Source: Dyadobacter subterraneus (GTDB lineage: Bacteria; Bacteroidota; Bacteroidia; Cytophagales; Spirosomataceae). From it: DNA of 64,000 bases. Under the pieces are notes generated by a model. The model was not told where the DNA came from, made no database searches, and was given only the letters and a program-made list of their open reading frames with translations. Below are positions 7,931 to 16,383 of the stretch, in pieces. The translations under genes and the position numbers were made by a program. Location of the stretch: positions 1,363,573 through 1,427,572 of the forward strand of contig NZ_JACYGY010000002.1 in assembly GCF_015221875.1 (NCBI RefSeq), in the 5' to 3' direction. How positions within the stretch are numbered: position 1 is the stretch's first letter; each line of letters begins with the position of its first letter.

Positions 7931-8455
7931 TCAGGCGATATCGAGAGCTACAACTTCTCCATAGGCCACCTTAATGTCAAAAGCTTTTGCAAGTTCAATG
8001 TTTCGTAAATGCGCAAGAATTAGCCTGATCACACCGCCATGCGTTACAATAACTGCCTTTTTATGACCAGATTGAATTAATCCTGACCAGAATTCCAGAA
8101 CACGGATGGACATTTGCTGCATACTTTCACCGCCTGGAACGACAACATTTACAAAATCATCCATCCAGATTTTTAAATCAGCTTCATTGACAGTATCCCA
8201 GGTTGCGCCTTCCCAGTCGCCAAAATCTAGTTCGGTCAGGCGGTTATCTACATGAAAAACGGGATTTATTTTTTGTGCCAATAAGGTACAACGTGTGGAA
8301 GGACTGGAATAAATGATATCCGTATTTTGGGGAAGTTTTGTTTTGATAATTTCAAATTCAGCTGGAAAAGTATCTTCCAAAGCAACATCCAGCCGACCAT
8401 AAATAAGCCCGGGCGATAGGGATGGAGTAGTATGCCGGACTAAATAAATTTCCAT
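7931..8455 (-). CDS. cobC: Alpha-ribazole phosphatase, histidine phosphatase family
   Basis: The chosen ATG gives MEIYLVRHTTPS, with the catalytic RH(T) motif of the phosphoglycerate-mutase-like phosphatases at the very N-terminus; a longer frame to 8539 adds residues not seen in the family. A second catalytic histidine is in VIVTHGGVIRL and the acidic residue in ELDFGDWEG. CobC dephosphorylates alpha-ribazole 5'-phosphate in nucleotide-loop assembly of cobalamin. The gene overlaps the 3' end of cobS by 16 bases, which supports the assignment over a generic phosphatase. Confidence 0.85.
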   Translation of the reverse strand: MEIYLVRHTTPSLSPGLIYGRLDVALEDTFPAEFEIIKTKLPQNTDIIYSSPSTRCTLLAQKINPVFHVDNRLTELDFGDWEGATWDTVNEADLKIWMDDFVNVVVPGGESMQQMSIRVLEFWSGLIQSGHKKAVIVTHGGVIRLILAHLRNIELAKAFDIKVAYGEVVALDIA

Positions 8456-9231
8456 AAAATAGCAGTGAAGATATAAAAACCGATTTCGCAAACCTGTTGC
8501 GTAGCACCCAGACAATCGCCGGTATAGCCGCCAATCCATTTTGTGAAATAACGGGCAAGCATTATTTTGATCAGATAAAGAAAGGTAACTACCATTAAAA
8601 GTACCGGCTGATTCAAAAGAAAATATAGAAGAAGCAGCGGTATGATTGCAAAAATGCCGGCGATGAAAAGTGTGCTTTTACTTCCAACTTCTGCTACCGG
8701 TTTTGATTTACTGTCGTTTGTAAAACGTACATAAGAGTGGGTAAAAATCATCGTCACAGCCATAAAGCGACTTAAAGCGTGTGCACTTATTAAAGTCAAC
8801 AACACCAAAGCCGGTTGATTTTGGATGAATGGAATTAACGCTTTGAGCAGAGAAAATTTGATTCCCAACAAAAGAATAAGTCCTACGACGGCATAGGTGC
8901 CAACACGACTGTCTTTCATGATTTCCAGAATTTTTTCTTTTGTCCAGCCACCGCCAAAACCGTCGCAGGCGTCAGCAAATCCATCTTCATGAAAGGCTCC
9001 GGTTAACAAAATAGAAGAAATCATGGAAAGAATAATTCCGGTTGAAAGATCAATCAGATAGGTGCCGAGAAGTAAAAAAACGCCAGAAAGAAATCCCACA
9101 ATCCAGCCGATCAGCGGAAGGTATCGGGTTGCCTTATTCATGTCGTCCGGATTATAACCAACCCAGGCAGGAGCGGGGAGACGAGTATAAAATTGGAGTG
9201 CGGTAAAGAAAAGCCGTAATTCCTGCTTCAT
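8440..9231 (-). CDS. cobS: Adenosylcobinamide-GDP ribazoletransferase
   Basis: CobS joins alpha-ribazole (or its phosphate) to adenosylcobinamide-GDP, the last joining step of cobalamin synthesis, and is an integral membrane enzyme. The 263-residue product has the family start (FFTALQFYTRLPAP), the acidic catalytic stretch GAFHEDGFADACDGFGGG near residue 78-95, and about six hydrophobic segments; GGYTGDCLGATQQ near the end is also typical. It is followed by overlapping cobC, so the two are translated together. Confidence 0.95.
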   Translation of the reverse strand: MKQELRLFFTALQFYTRLPAPAWVGYNPDDMNKATRYLPLIGWIVGFLSGVFLLLGTYLIDLSTGIILSMISSILLTGAFHEDGFADACDGFGGGWTKEKILEIMKDSRVGTYAVVGLILLLGIKFSLLKALIPFIQNQPALVLLTLISAHALSRFMAVTMIFTHSYVRFTNDSKSKPVAEVGSKSTLFIAGIFAIIPLLLLYFLLNQPVLLMVVTFLYLIKIMLARYFTKWIGGYTGDCLGATQQVCEIGFYIFTAILWKFI

Positions 9232-9262
9232 AGGTTTGGGTTTGTTGCCAGTTATGAGCAGG

Positions 9263-10156
9263 CTATATCGATTTTTTAATAATATTTATTTTTTCACTTT
9301 TAAAACCAATATGCAGATGCTGATGATCCATGAAATTGAATACCTGGCCGGTATCACGAACGGTTTTAATTTTTGAAAAAACGAGCTCCTGAATAAGCCA
9401 GCCTACTTTTTGTGGTTCCAAAGTTGAAATTATTCCTTCTTCCGGCATTTCCTTATCCGGTGTTGAGTAAAAGGCGGCAAAACCATAATTTATATCCACA
9501 GCCGGCGACCAAAGTGCGTTTCCAACGGTTTGAGAAACAACAGTGTAAGCCTGATTTTCCATCGCCCGGGCTCGTGCTCCAATGTGTACACGTGTAGCAC
9601 CACGAATGGTTTCAGTACAACTTGGAGCTAAAATCAATGAAGCACCCATTGAACTCAGCAATTGTGACCCGAGTGAAAATTCAACATCATAGCAAATCTG
9701 AATACCAAAAGTGCCCCAGGACGCTTCGAAAAGGGTGAGATTTTTTATACCGCTTTGGATTCCCCATTCTTCATTTTCAAAACGGGTCATGAAGAATTTA
9801 TCCTGGTAACCGACTAATCCTTTGGAAGAAAAAACAAAAACGCGGTTTACATTTCTTTCATTTTCAATCACCGGAATGCTCGGCGCGACAATAATGACGT
9901 TATATTTTCTAGCTAACTCAGAAAAAACATTGCAAAATTTATCTTTTAAAAAATCAAGTTCAATTACTTGCCGGCGTATGTCATTTCTGATATCACGGGA
10001 AAAAATACTAACCAATTCCATTGCGCCATATTCAGGAAAAAGTAAAAGTCCGGCGTTTTGATTTACAGCATCAACAACCCAAAGTTCAACATGTTTACGC
10101 CAATCTGCGAAGGTTGCGTGTTCAGTAATTGGATAATTGGCGGAAGCGATGACCAT
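9263..10156 (-). CDS. Carbon-nitrogen hydrolase (nitrilase superfamily)
   Basis: The 297-residue protein has the nitrilase superfamily triad: E42 in LLFPEYGAMEL, K120 in GYQDKFF and C155 in IQICYDVEFS. These enzymes hydrolyse or condense amide or nitrile bonds; the exact substrate (omega-amide, N-carbamyl compound or similar) cannot be told from the motifs. It lies 31 bases upstream of cobS on the same strand. It may share that transcript without being a cobalamin gene, because no cobalamin step uses a nitrilase of this type. Confidence 0.87.
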   Translation of the reverse strand: MVIASANYPITEHATFADWRKHVELWVVDAVNQNAGLLLFPEYGAMELVSIFSRDIRNDIRRQVIELDFLKDKFCNVFSELARKYNVIIVAPSIPVIENERNVNRVFVFSSKGLVGYQDKFFMTRFENEEWGIQSGIKNLTLFEASWGTFGIQICYDVEFSLGSQLLSSMGASLILAPSCTETIRGATRVHIGARARAMENQAYTVVSQTVGNALWSPAVDINYGFAAFYSTPDKEMPEEGIISTLEPQKVGWLIQELVFSKIKTVRDTGQVFNFMDHQHLHIGFKSEKINIIKKSI

Positions 10157-10184
10157 GTTGAGATAATATTTTGGTTATTTAAGG

Positions 10185-10260
10185 ATTTCGGTGCGCTGCA
10201 CCTTTTGCCTTTTCATTGATGCCTTATTTCTACAAATATTGCGGTGCTCTGCACCCTTTC
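10185..10260. repeat. Paired GGTGC-NNN-GCACC hairpin element
   Basis: Two short perfect hairpins, GGTGCGCTGCACC at 10190-10202 and GGTGCTCTGCACC at 10243-10255, flank a T-rich spacer in the 118-base gap between the GNAT and nitrilase genes. The paired near-identical hairpins suggest a small dispersed intergenic repeat, not a gene-specific terminator. Confidence 0.55.
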
Positions 10261-10274
10261 TTACTCCAAAAAAG

Positions 10275-10865
10275 TTACTCGCTCTCCTTCATCCAAAATA
10301 TCATCGTTTTCGGTGTTGATTCCGTTTCGCCAATATCCGGCCATTCCATTGTAGCTTTTAATTCAGGCACCTTATGATATTTTCGTTTGATCCAAAATGC
10401 ATCGTTCGGGCGATAATCTGATGGTTGAGCCGGGTGGTTTATTCTTTCAACCGAGCAAAAGCAGGTTGTTTTATAAGTACCAAAACTGGCTGCATGTTTT
10501 TCGCGCTCATCAAAAAAACGATGCCCTAAGCCTAGTCCACGGTATTCAGAAAGCAAGATACTTTCACCAAAATAAAAGATACTGTCGATGTCTAATCCGG
10601 CATCTTTAAAAGGCGCCTGAACTTCCGCTGTTTCATCAGACAAAGGAATGCAAGTGGTAGCGCCAACCATTTTGTCGCCATCATAAACAGCAAACAAAAA
10701 TGCCCGTTCCGAATTTGCATACGTCTTCAGATATTCCTTCTCATAATCCAGCGAACCTTCATACAGATAAGGAAAATCCCGAAAAACAGCAATCCGTAAT
10801 TTTGCCAGATCATCAAAAACAGATTCTATGGCGTGGCCTTGTTTTGTTAGAAAGGAAAGAGACAT
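10275..10865 (-). CDS. GNAT family acetyltransferase
   Basis: This is a 196-residue protein with the GNAT fold: FAVYDGDKMVGATTCIPL (strands 3-4), ILLSEYRGLGLGHRFFDERE (acetyl-CoA binding motif A of the Q/RxxGxG/A type) and a C-terminal strand. GNAT enzymes move an acetyl group from acetyl-CoA to an amine; the acceptor here is unknown. The ATG is 8 bases downstream of a heptad repeat arm. Single gene with no functional link visible to its neighbours. Confidence 0.82.
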   Translation of the reverse strand: MSLSFLTKQGHAIESVFDDLAKLRIAVFRDFPYLYEGSLDYEKEYLKTYANSERAFLFAVYDGDKMVGATTCIPLSDETAEVQAPFKDAGLDIDSIFYFGESILLSEYRGLGLGHRFFDEREKHAASFGTYKTTCFCSVERINHPAQPSDYRPNDAFWIKRKYHKVPELKATMEWPDIGETESTPKTMIFWMKESE

Positions 10866-10873
10866 GGGATTGG

Positions 10874-11003
10874 GGCTTTCGGCTGTCAGCTATCGGCTAT
10901 CAGTTCTTCGCCCGTTTTAAATTTTAGATTTACTTGAAAATGGTAGTGCCTAAAAATAATTACTATCCAAAGTCTGACAGCTGATTGCCGAAAGCCGACG
11001 GCC
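10874..11003. repeat. Family B heptad repeat, inverted pair filling the gap
   Basis: The left arm (10874-10903) reads as degenerate 7-base units such as CGGCTTT, CGGCTGT, CAGCTAT and CGGCTAT. The right arm (10974-11003) is the same type inverted. The reverse complement of the right arm matches the left at about 23 of 30 positions, so the transcript could fold into one long imperfect hairpin. The right arm begins at the TAG stop of the SnoaL-like gene and the left arm ends just before the GNAT start codon. Confidence 0.7.
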
Positions 11004-11401
11004 TAAGAAACCAGCTTAATCCAAAGTTCAAGATTGTAATAAGTCGTCACCCGGCTGATTTTTTGGTCTGTAACTTCCAAAAATGCAGCAGCTGGCAGAA
11101 CATATTTTTGTCCGTGTGCCTCCGGGAAACCTTCGTCACCTTTTTTATAAATTCCATTTACGACAAATTCAACAGAAACTCTTTTGTCGGTTGGCTCGGT
11201 AAAAAACACCATGTCCGTCAGCGTTTCTTCATACGAATCGTCCATCATTTTCATGAACTCCGTAAACATTTCGATTCCTACTCTTACTTCTCCCTGGTTA
11301 GGTTCATGACGAACTTCCGGGTGAAGAAGAGCGAGCATCCCTTCAAAGTTTTTTTCGTTGAATGCGTTATAATATTGCTTTACGATGTCTAATGCGGCCA
11401 T
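11003..11401 (-). CDS. SnoaL/ketosteroid-isomerase-like (NTF2 fold) protein
   Basis: From the ATG at 11401 the protein starts MAALDIVKQYYNAFNEKNFEGML, the typical first helix of the SnoaL-like NTF2 superfamily, and continues with LLHPEVRHEPNQGEVRVG and a C-terminal strand VTTYYNLELWIK. A longer frame begins at a TTG at 11422 but adds no conserved residues. The fold is a cone-shaped barrel with a pocket used by isomerases, cyclases and many uncharacterised proteins; the ligand is unknown. The TAG stop is immediately followed by a family B repeat. Confidence 0.8.
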   Translation of the reverse strand: MAALDIVKQYYNAFNEKNFEGMLALLHPEVRHEPNQGEVRVGIEMFTEFMKMMDDSYEETLTDMVFFTEPTDKRVSVEFVVNGIYKKGDEGFPEAHGQKYVLPAAAFLEVTDQKISRVTTYYNLELWIKLVS

Positions 11402-11449
11402 TTTAGAAAGAAATTTAGTCAAAACGTATTTACAAAGATAGTTTTCGTC

Positions 11450-11851
11450 TTAGTGATTAAAAGGATTTCTGGTCAAAGAAACCTGTCCGTTCGCATCTTT
11501 TTCATATTGGGCAATACAATTCTTCTGAAACTGAGCATCGAAATTTGGCTCTTCCAAAACAAGCGAAGCAGGTGCCGGTTTTCCTTCCTGAAAAAAGAAG
11601 ACCTTGGTATTTCCGTATTTGGTATAAGGCATTAGATCACCATATTTCTGCATTTCTTCCCAAGGTTCGCCTTGCACTGTGACGGCATAAATACGTAAAA
11701 TAGGCCCGGTATTATTTGGATTCCGATATAACGCAACTTCCTTGAAATTTCCTTTTAGATCATTTACAGTCGGTTGAGAACTCGAATCATAAATGATATA
11801 ACCGACTAAAAGGGCAATAACTGCCGCAATGATATATTTAACTTTCTTCAT
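11450..11851 (-). CDS. Hypothetical membrane-anchored protein
   Basis: A 133-residue protein starts MKKVKYIIAAVIALLVGYIIYDSSS, a single uncleaved N-terminal helix or signal anchor, followed by ~105 residues predicted outside the cytoplasm. No lipobox Cys follows the helix. The exported part contains WEEMQKYGD and FFFQEGKPAPASLVLEEP; I recognise no family. The gene begins 10 bases after a family A repeat. Confidence 0.6.
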   Translation of the reverse strand: MKKVKYIIAAVIALLVGYIIYDSSSQPTVNDLKGNFKEVALYRNPNNTGPILRIYAVTVQGEPWEEMQKYGDLMPYTKYGNTKVFFFQEGKPAPASLVLEEPNFDAQFQKNCIAQYEKDANGQVSLTRNPFNH

Positions 11852-11860
11852 AATTTTTTT

Positions 11861-11969
11861 AGGTTACACAGAGAACCACGGAGATAAGGGGAGGGACACA
11901 GAGTTTTTGTTTGTTGTAGATAAAAACTCTGGGTATCTCTTCATTCCTCTGTGGCTCTCTGTGTAACCT
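11861..11969. repeat. Family A palindromic repeat (copy A1)
   Basis: The element begins AGGTTACACAGAGAACCACG and ends CTCTCTGTGTAACCT, so its ends are inverted copies of each other, with further CACAGAG/CTCTG blocks inside. It lies 18 bases past the cobT stop codon and stops 10 bases before the next ATG. It is closely similar to copy A2 at 13009-13113. Confidence 0.85.
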
Positions 11970-11987
11970 CAGAAATTAGAAACAAAT

Positions 11988-12995
11988 TCATTTATCAGAA
12001 ACGCCAGCACTTTCGAAACTGGCCATTTCGTTTAAAAATGCTACTGCACTTTTGAGCAACGGATAAGCTACCGCACAGCCCGTCCCTTCACCCAGACGCA
12101 TATCCAGATTCAGCAAAGGTTTGACATTCAGACTTTCAAGCAAAAGCTGATGGCCTTTTTCTTCTGACTGATGGCAAAAAATGGCGAAATCTTTTATTGC
12201 AGGATTTAATTTTAAGGCGCATAAAAATGCCGACGAAGCAATAAAGCCGTCAACCATCAAAATCATTTTTTTCTCAGCCGCTGCCAGGAAAGCGCCGCAC
12301 ATCATTGCAATTTCAAAACCACCGAAAGTTTGTAAAATCTGCAAGGGATTTATTAAAACTTCTGTATGATTTGAAATTGCTTTTTGAAGAATTGTAATCT
12401 TGTTTTGATATTGATCCGGATTAACTCCGGTTCCTTTTCCTACGCAATCTTCAATCGGAATATCAAGTAATTTGCTCACGATCACGGCAGCAGAGGACGT
12501 ATTGCCAATACCCATTTCCCCAAAACCGATCACATTACAGCCTGTTTTTGTAATGTTTTTCACAATCTCTTTTCCTTTCTCAATCGCCCGCTGACATTCT
12601 GTTTCTGTCATGGCAGATTCCGATAGAAAACTTTTGGTACTGTGATTAATTTTTGCGTCAATAAGTTTTTCATTAGGCTCGAAATCATAGTCAACTCCTG
12701 CGTCAACCAAAGCTAATTCAATGCCATTTTGTTTGGTAAAAACATTAATCGCAGCACCGCCGTTGAGGAAGTTTAAAACCATTTGAAAAGTAACTTCGGA
12801 AGGGTAGGCACTCACGCCTTCATTGGCTATTCCATGACTTGCAGCAAAAACGACTATATGTGGTTTTACTAAATCTGGTGTCAAAGTTTCCTGAATTAAA
12901 GCAATCTGCAAAGCCACTTCTTCCAATTTCCCAAGGGCACCTAGAGGTTTTGTCTTATTATTTATCTTATGCTGTATCTGTTCTGGTAAAGTCAT
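11988..12995 (-). CDS. cobT: Nicotinate-nucleotide-dimethylbenzimidazole phosphoribosyltransferase
   Basis: CobT moves phosphoribose from nicotinate mononucleotide to dimethylbenzimidazole (or another lower-ligand base), making alpha-ribazole phosphate. The 335-residue product has the family length and motifs: NKTKPLGALGKLEE near the start, SAYPSEVTFQMVLNFLNGGAAINVF, GFGEMGIGNTSSAA, GKGTGVNPDQ, and the C-terminal DMRLGEGTGCAVAYPLL with the catalytic Glu. It sits between two family A repeats, downstream of cobU. Confidence 0.96.
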   Translation of the reverse strand: MTLPEQIQHKINNKTKPLGALGKLEEVALQIALIQETLTPDLVKPHIVVFAASHGIANEGVSAYPSEVTFQMVLNFLNGGAAINVFTKQNGIELALVDAGVDYDFEPNEKLIDAKINHSTKSFLSESAMTETECQRAIEKGKEIVKNITKTGCNVIGFGEMGIGNTSSAAVIVSKLLDIPIEDCVGKGTGVNPDQYQNKITILQKAISNHTEVLINPLQILQTFGGFEIAMMCGAFLAAAEKKMILMVDGFIASSAFLCALKLNPAIKDFAIFCHQSEEKGHQLLLESLNVKPLLNLDMRLGEGTGCAVAYPLLKSAVAFLNEMASFESAGVSDK

Positions 12996-13008
12996 AGTTC
13001 TATTATAA

Positions 13009-13113
13009 AGGTTGCACAGAGAACCACGGAGATAAGGGGAGGGACACAGAGAAAAGATATTAAAACAAAACTCTGTGTATCTCTCCTTAACTCAGTGGTC
13101 CTCTGTGTAACCT
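13009..13113. repeat. Family A palindromic repeat (copy A2)
   Basis: It begins AGGTTGCACAGAGAACCACG and ends CTCTGTGTAACCT, nearly identical to copy A1 in both arms, with a different A-rich centre. The TAG stop codon of cobU (13112-13114) lies in the last bases of the element, so the gene ends exactly where the repeat starts. Confidence 0.87.
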
Positions 13114-13618
13114 ACCTTTTTAAATTTAGCGGTAAGCCGGATACCATGAAGATGGCCTCATCAGCTATTTTAGCCACATATTGATTTGCCCAGCCCTGCA
13201 AATCCGTAAACTTTCTTCCAATCTCCGTTTCCGCATGAACGCCCATGCCTATCTCGTTTGAGATGATGATGAAAGTGCCGGAAAGCTGCGCGATTGCATC
13301 GATTTCTTCTTTAAATACAGCGAGCGATTGTTCGATATCGTTATCAAAAGCGACAAACAAATTCGTCAGCCAGAGCGTCACACAATCAATAACGACAACC
13401 TGATTTTCGATAGGAAGTTTGTGAATATTTGTTTCCGATTCATAGGTGGTCCATTCAGGTCCTCGTTCGTTTTTATGCAATTGAACACGTTCGGCAAAAT
13501 TGTCGTCCCAGATATGTGCCGTCGCGACATATACCGGAGATTTGCTGAGCTGCAAAGCTTTTTCCTGTGCAAAACGGCTTTTTCCACTGCGTGCCCCTCC
13601 GGTGATGTAGATTATCAT
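13112..13618 (-). CDS. cobU: Adenosylcobinamide kinase / adenosylcobinamide-phosphate guanylyltransferase
   Basis: CobU phosphorylates adenosylcobinamide and then attaches GMP, preparing it for CobS. The 168-residue product opens MIIYITGGARSGKS (P-loop at residues 7-14), then has YVATA, the guanylylation-histidine region RVQLHKNERGPEW, VVVIDCVTLWLTNL and ISNEIGMGVHAE, all typical. It overlaps pduO by 4 bases. The stop codon coincides with the edge of a family A repeat. Confidence 0.95.
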   Translation of the reverse strand: MIIYITGGARSGKSRFAQEKALQLSKSPVYVATAHIWDDNFAERVQLHKNERGPEWTTYESETNIHKLPIENQVVVIDCVTLWLTNLFVAFDNDIEQSLAVFKEEIDAIAQLSGTFIIISNEIGMGVHAETEIGRKFTDLQGWANQYVAKIADEAIFMVSGLPLNLKR

Positions 13619-14199
13619 TTTTCTTCAGGTGCTTTAAAACGTTTGTATAAAAACAACTGCCATTTCTCCTCTGCAACGCCGGCTTTGTCCATTTCAGCTC
13701 TTGCCAACGTGAAAAATAAATCAGATAAACGGTTGATGTAGGCTGGGATCGCTTCGTGAACAGTATCTGTTTTGATCAAAGAAACCAATCGTCGTTCGCC
13801 TCTGCGCATTTGTGTACGTGCCATATGGCATAAGGCCGAAACTTCATTTCCACCCGGAAGTAAAAAGTAATCCGAAGGTGAAGTCATTTCCGATTCCAGC
13901 GTATCAATCCAGGTTTCACAAAACTCGGCACCATCTTCGGGCATCGGATTTTTATTCTCTTTTTTGGCATCAGAAGGGCGGGCTAAATGCGACATCATAT
14001 CCATCAGATCTTTCTGAATTTTATGAAGATTTGGCTGCCAGGCGTGTTCATTTCCCAGTTTTACACGAAGCAACCCGATCGTTGAATTCGCCTCATCCAA
14101 AGTCCCGATACATTCAATCCGGACATCATCCTTTGAAACACGACTTCCGCCGAATAGCCCTGTTGTGCCTTTATCGCCTTTTTTAGTATATATTTTCAT
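13615..14199 (-). CDS. pduO: Cob(I)alamin adenosyltransferase, PduO type
   Basis: The enzyme transfers adenosyl from ATP to the cobalt of cob(I)alamin or a corrinoid, making the coenzyme form. The 194-residue product has the PduO N-terminal signature YTKKGDKGTTGLFGGSRVSKD (ATP binding), GTLDEANSTIGLL, and RTQMRRGERRLV followed by YINRLSDLFFTLAR. It is linked to cobU by a 4-base overlap and follows the ATPase gene by 23 bases, so imported corrinoid could be adenosylated directly. Confidence 0.94.
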   Translation of the reverse strand: MKIYTKKGDKGTTGLFGGSRVSKDDVRIECIGTLDEANSTIGLLRVKLGNEHAWQPNLHKIQKDLMDMMSHLARPSDAKKENKNPMPEDGAEFCETWIDTLESEMTSPSDYFLLPGGNEVSALCHMARTQMRRGERRLVSLIKTDTVHEAIPAYINRLSDLFFTLARAEMDKAGVAEEKWQLFLYKRFKAPEEK

Positions 14200-14222
14200 T
14201 GATGAGAAATCATTTTTTTAAT

Positions 14223-15251
14223 TTATTTTATCTTTTTGATATGTTGTAAATCAGCGAGCAATTCGCTGATGTTCAGATATTTTTTAGTGATTAATCCGTC
14301 ACTAAATATCCAGACAGGATTTTCTTCACCTTCCATAACTTCAATTTTGTGCAGCAAATCAGGATCGTCACTTACTACAAAATCTTCCCGTTGAAGCGCG
14401 CGTTTTGTCCAGAAAACAAGATTGCTTTTTCCGCGTAAATAAATAGGAGTGGATGAGGCTTCCTTGTGAATTGTAAATGTGCCGGTATTCCGGTCGAAGT
14501 GGAAGCCGTTTTTGATAAAAGCCGCTTCAAAACTTCCGTTCAAAACCAGATCTTCCGGTACGCCAGAAACGAGTTTTCCATCCGGATGCATGAGCCAAAG
14601 CTTGTCCGCAGCTTGAAGCGCCAAATCCAATTCGTGTGTGGAAAGTAAAATTGCCTTATTGGTTTGACGGGCGAGATTATGCAGCAATCGCATCATTTCC
14701 ACACGGTTCGGCAGGTCAAGATGGGCGGTTGGCTCGTCCAGTAAAATCAGTTTGGTATCCTGCGCTAATGCTCTGGCCAGCATTACTTTTTGCCGCTCGC
14801 CATCACTCAATTCGTTCATTCGTCGCTCGCCATAACGTTTTGTATCCGTAGCGTCCATCGACCAATCGATTTTTTTCTTATCAATTTCAGAAAGTGTGCC
14901 CAGCCAACCGGTGTAAGGCGTTCTCCCCAGCGCTACCAATTCTCTGACTGTCAAATTTCCTGCCTCAATCCGCTCAGTTAAAACCAGACTTAATTTTTGC
15001 GCAAGGTCAACAGGTTTCAGATTTACCAAAGATTCATTATCAATTATAATTTCTCCGGAAAGTGCGGGCTGCAAGCCTGAAAGTGTTCGCATAAGCGTTG
15101 ACTTTCCCGCGCCATTTGGACCTAATAAACAAACCAGTTGCCCCGGCCATAAGTCCAGATTCAGAGCTTCTGAAACGATTCTGGGCTCTCGTTTTCCGGT
15201 TTTATAACCGATGGTCAGGTTCCGGGCAGATAGTAGCGGCGTATCGTTCAT
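14223..15251 (-). CDS. btuD: Corrinoid/iron-chelate ABC transporter ATPase with C-terminal extension
   Basis: Residues 1-240 form a FecE/BtuD-type ATPase: Walker A GPNGAGKST, Q-loop LVLTERIEAG, signature LSDGERQKVMLARAL, Walker B LILLDEPTAHLD and the H-loop STHE. About 90 further residues follow (SNLVFWTKRAL, PVWIFSDGLITKKY), making the protein longer than the ~250-residue norm; this tail may be a regulatory domain. It overlaps the permease gene by 4 bases, and the operon has a cobalamin riboswitch, so vitamin B12 uptake is the likely role. Confidence 0.88.
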   Translation of the reverse strand: MNDTPLLSARNLTIGYKTGKREPRIVSEALNLDLWPGQLVCLLGPNGAGKSTLMRTLSGLQPALSGEIIIDNESLVNLKPVDLAQKLSLVLTERIEAGNLTVRELVALGRTPYTGWLGTLSEIDKKKIDWSMDATDTKRYGERRMNELSDGERQKVMLARALAQDTKLILLDEPTAHLDLPNRVEMMRLLHNLARQTNKAILLSTHELDLALQAADKLWLMHPDGKLVSGVPEDLVLNGSFEAAFIKNGFHFDRNTGTFTIHKEASSTPIYLRGKSNLVFWTKRALQREDFVVSDDPDLLHKIEVMEGEENPVWIFSDGLITKKYLNISELLADLQHIKKIK

Positions 15252-16312
15252 GAGAAAGAAGAACGTAAATTGTTGCGACTGACAATAACCCAGATCACAA
15301 CCGGCGCGCCTAATAATGAGGTGACCACATTAATCGGCAGAACGGTCTGCGTTCCCGGCATCTGAGAAATAATATCACAAATGAGCATCAAAACAGTACC
15401 TACCAGACAACAGCAAGGAATTAAAATACGGTGATCGGAAGTGCCTAAAAGTGATCGGGTGATATGTGGAATCGCGATACCAACAAAACCAATCGGGCCG
15501 CAAAAAGCGGTGATACTTCCCGTAAGTAAACTGGTACTGGCCATGATAATGAAGCGGGTTTTTCCAACCGTCAAACCCATACTTCTTGCATAATTTTCTC
15601 CCAATAACATGGCATTTAGTGCCTTTGAAGAAGAAAAAGCGATGAGTAAACCAACGATCACGACGCCGGAGAGTACGTATAAATGATATTGAACAATGCC
15701 GCCAAGTGAGCCGAAAGTCCATAGAATATATTCCTGCAACTCTTCCGGCTGACTGAAATATTGCCAGATACTGATCACGGAAACCGTTATCGTCCCGACC
15801 ATCACGCCGACAATCAATAAAATAACATTATCCTTAATTCTTCCGGCGATCAATAAAACCATGGACAAAACCAAAGCGGCGCCAAGCGATGCCATCACAA
15901 CAATCAGCCAGCTCCCGGAAACACCCAATTGCCGGATTGCATAAATACTTGCGGTACTTCCGCTCGTAAGCATTACGGCTGCAACGCCTAACCCGGCTCC
16001 GGCCGTGATACCCAGTTCGGACGGGCCAGCTAATGGATTGCGAAATAAAGTCTGCATTTGAAGTCCGCTGACGGATAATCCGCAGCCCACAATGATGGCC
16101 GTAATCGCTTTTGGTAAGCGTATTTTTTCAATAATAAATAACCATGCGGTAGTGTCCGATTCTCCCAAAAACACAATTCTCACCACTTCACCAAACGGAA
16201 TGCTTACCGACCCCAGCATGATATCCAGCAGAAAAAAAAGCACAGCCAAAACCGACAGAACAATAATGATCAGCCGACGGGAATTGGAATAAGATTGAGA
16301 AGAAATTTGCAT
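15248..16312 (-). CDS. btuC: FecCD-family ABC permease, probable B12 permease
   Basis: The 354-residue protein has about ten hydrophobic segments and the FecCD/BtuC landmarks: RLPKAITAIIVGCGLSVSGL near residue 65-85, then RNPLAGPSELGITAGAG, and CGPIGFVGIAIPHITRSLLG (the coupling helix region that contacts the ATPase), ending with ELP-type segment PINVVTSLLGAPVVIWVI. It would form the dimeric channel of the importer. A 69-base gap with a family B repeat separates it from the binding-protein gene. Confidence 0.9.
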   Translation of the reverse strand: MQISSQSYSNSRRLIIIVLSVLAVLFFLLDIMLGSVSIPFGEVVRIVFLGESDTTAWLFIIEKIRLPKAITAIIVGCGLSVSGLQMQTLFRNPLAGPSELGITAGAGLGVAAVMLTSGSTASIYAIRQLGVSGSWLIVVMASLGAALVLSMVLLIAGRIKDNVILLIVGVMVGTITVSVISIWQYFSQPEELQEYILWTFGSLGGIVQYHLYVLSGVVIVGLLIAFSSSKALNAMLLGENYARSMGLTVGKTRFIIMASTSLLTGSITAFCGPIGFVGIAIPHITRSLLGTSDHRILIPCCCLVGTVLMLICDIISQMPGTQTVLPINVVTSLLGAPVVIWVIVSRNNLRSSFS

Positions 16313-16350
16313 AACTAGTATTTTAATCGGCCCAGAGTTCGAGTGGCAAG

Positions 16351-16383
16351 AGCCGGAAGCTGACCGCCGATTGCCGACCGCCT
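16351..16383. repeat. Family B heptad repeat at the btuF-like stop codon
   Basis: Read on the minus strand the bases after the TAG stop form degenerate heptads (CGGTCGG, CAATCGG, CGGTCAG, CTTCCGG). The first unit begins directly at the stop codon of the binding-protein gene. Confidence 0.6.

Noticed and set aside
10985..11392. Plus-strand frame over the SnoaL-like gene
   Set aside because: The minus frame has a clear NTF2-type N-terminus; the plus frame is a shadow rich in Phe, Arg and His.
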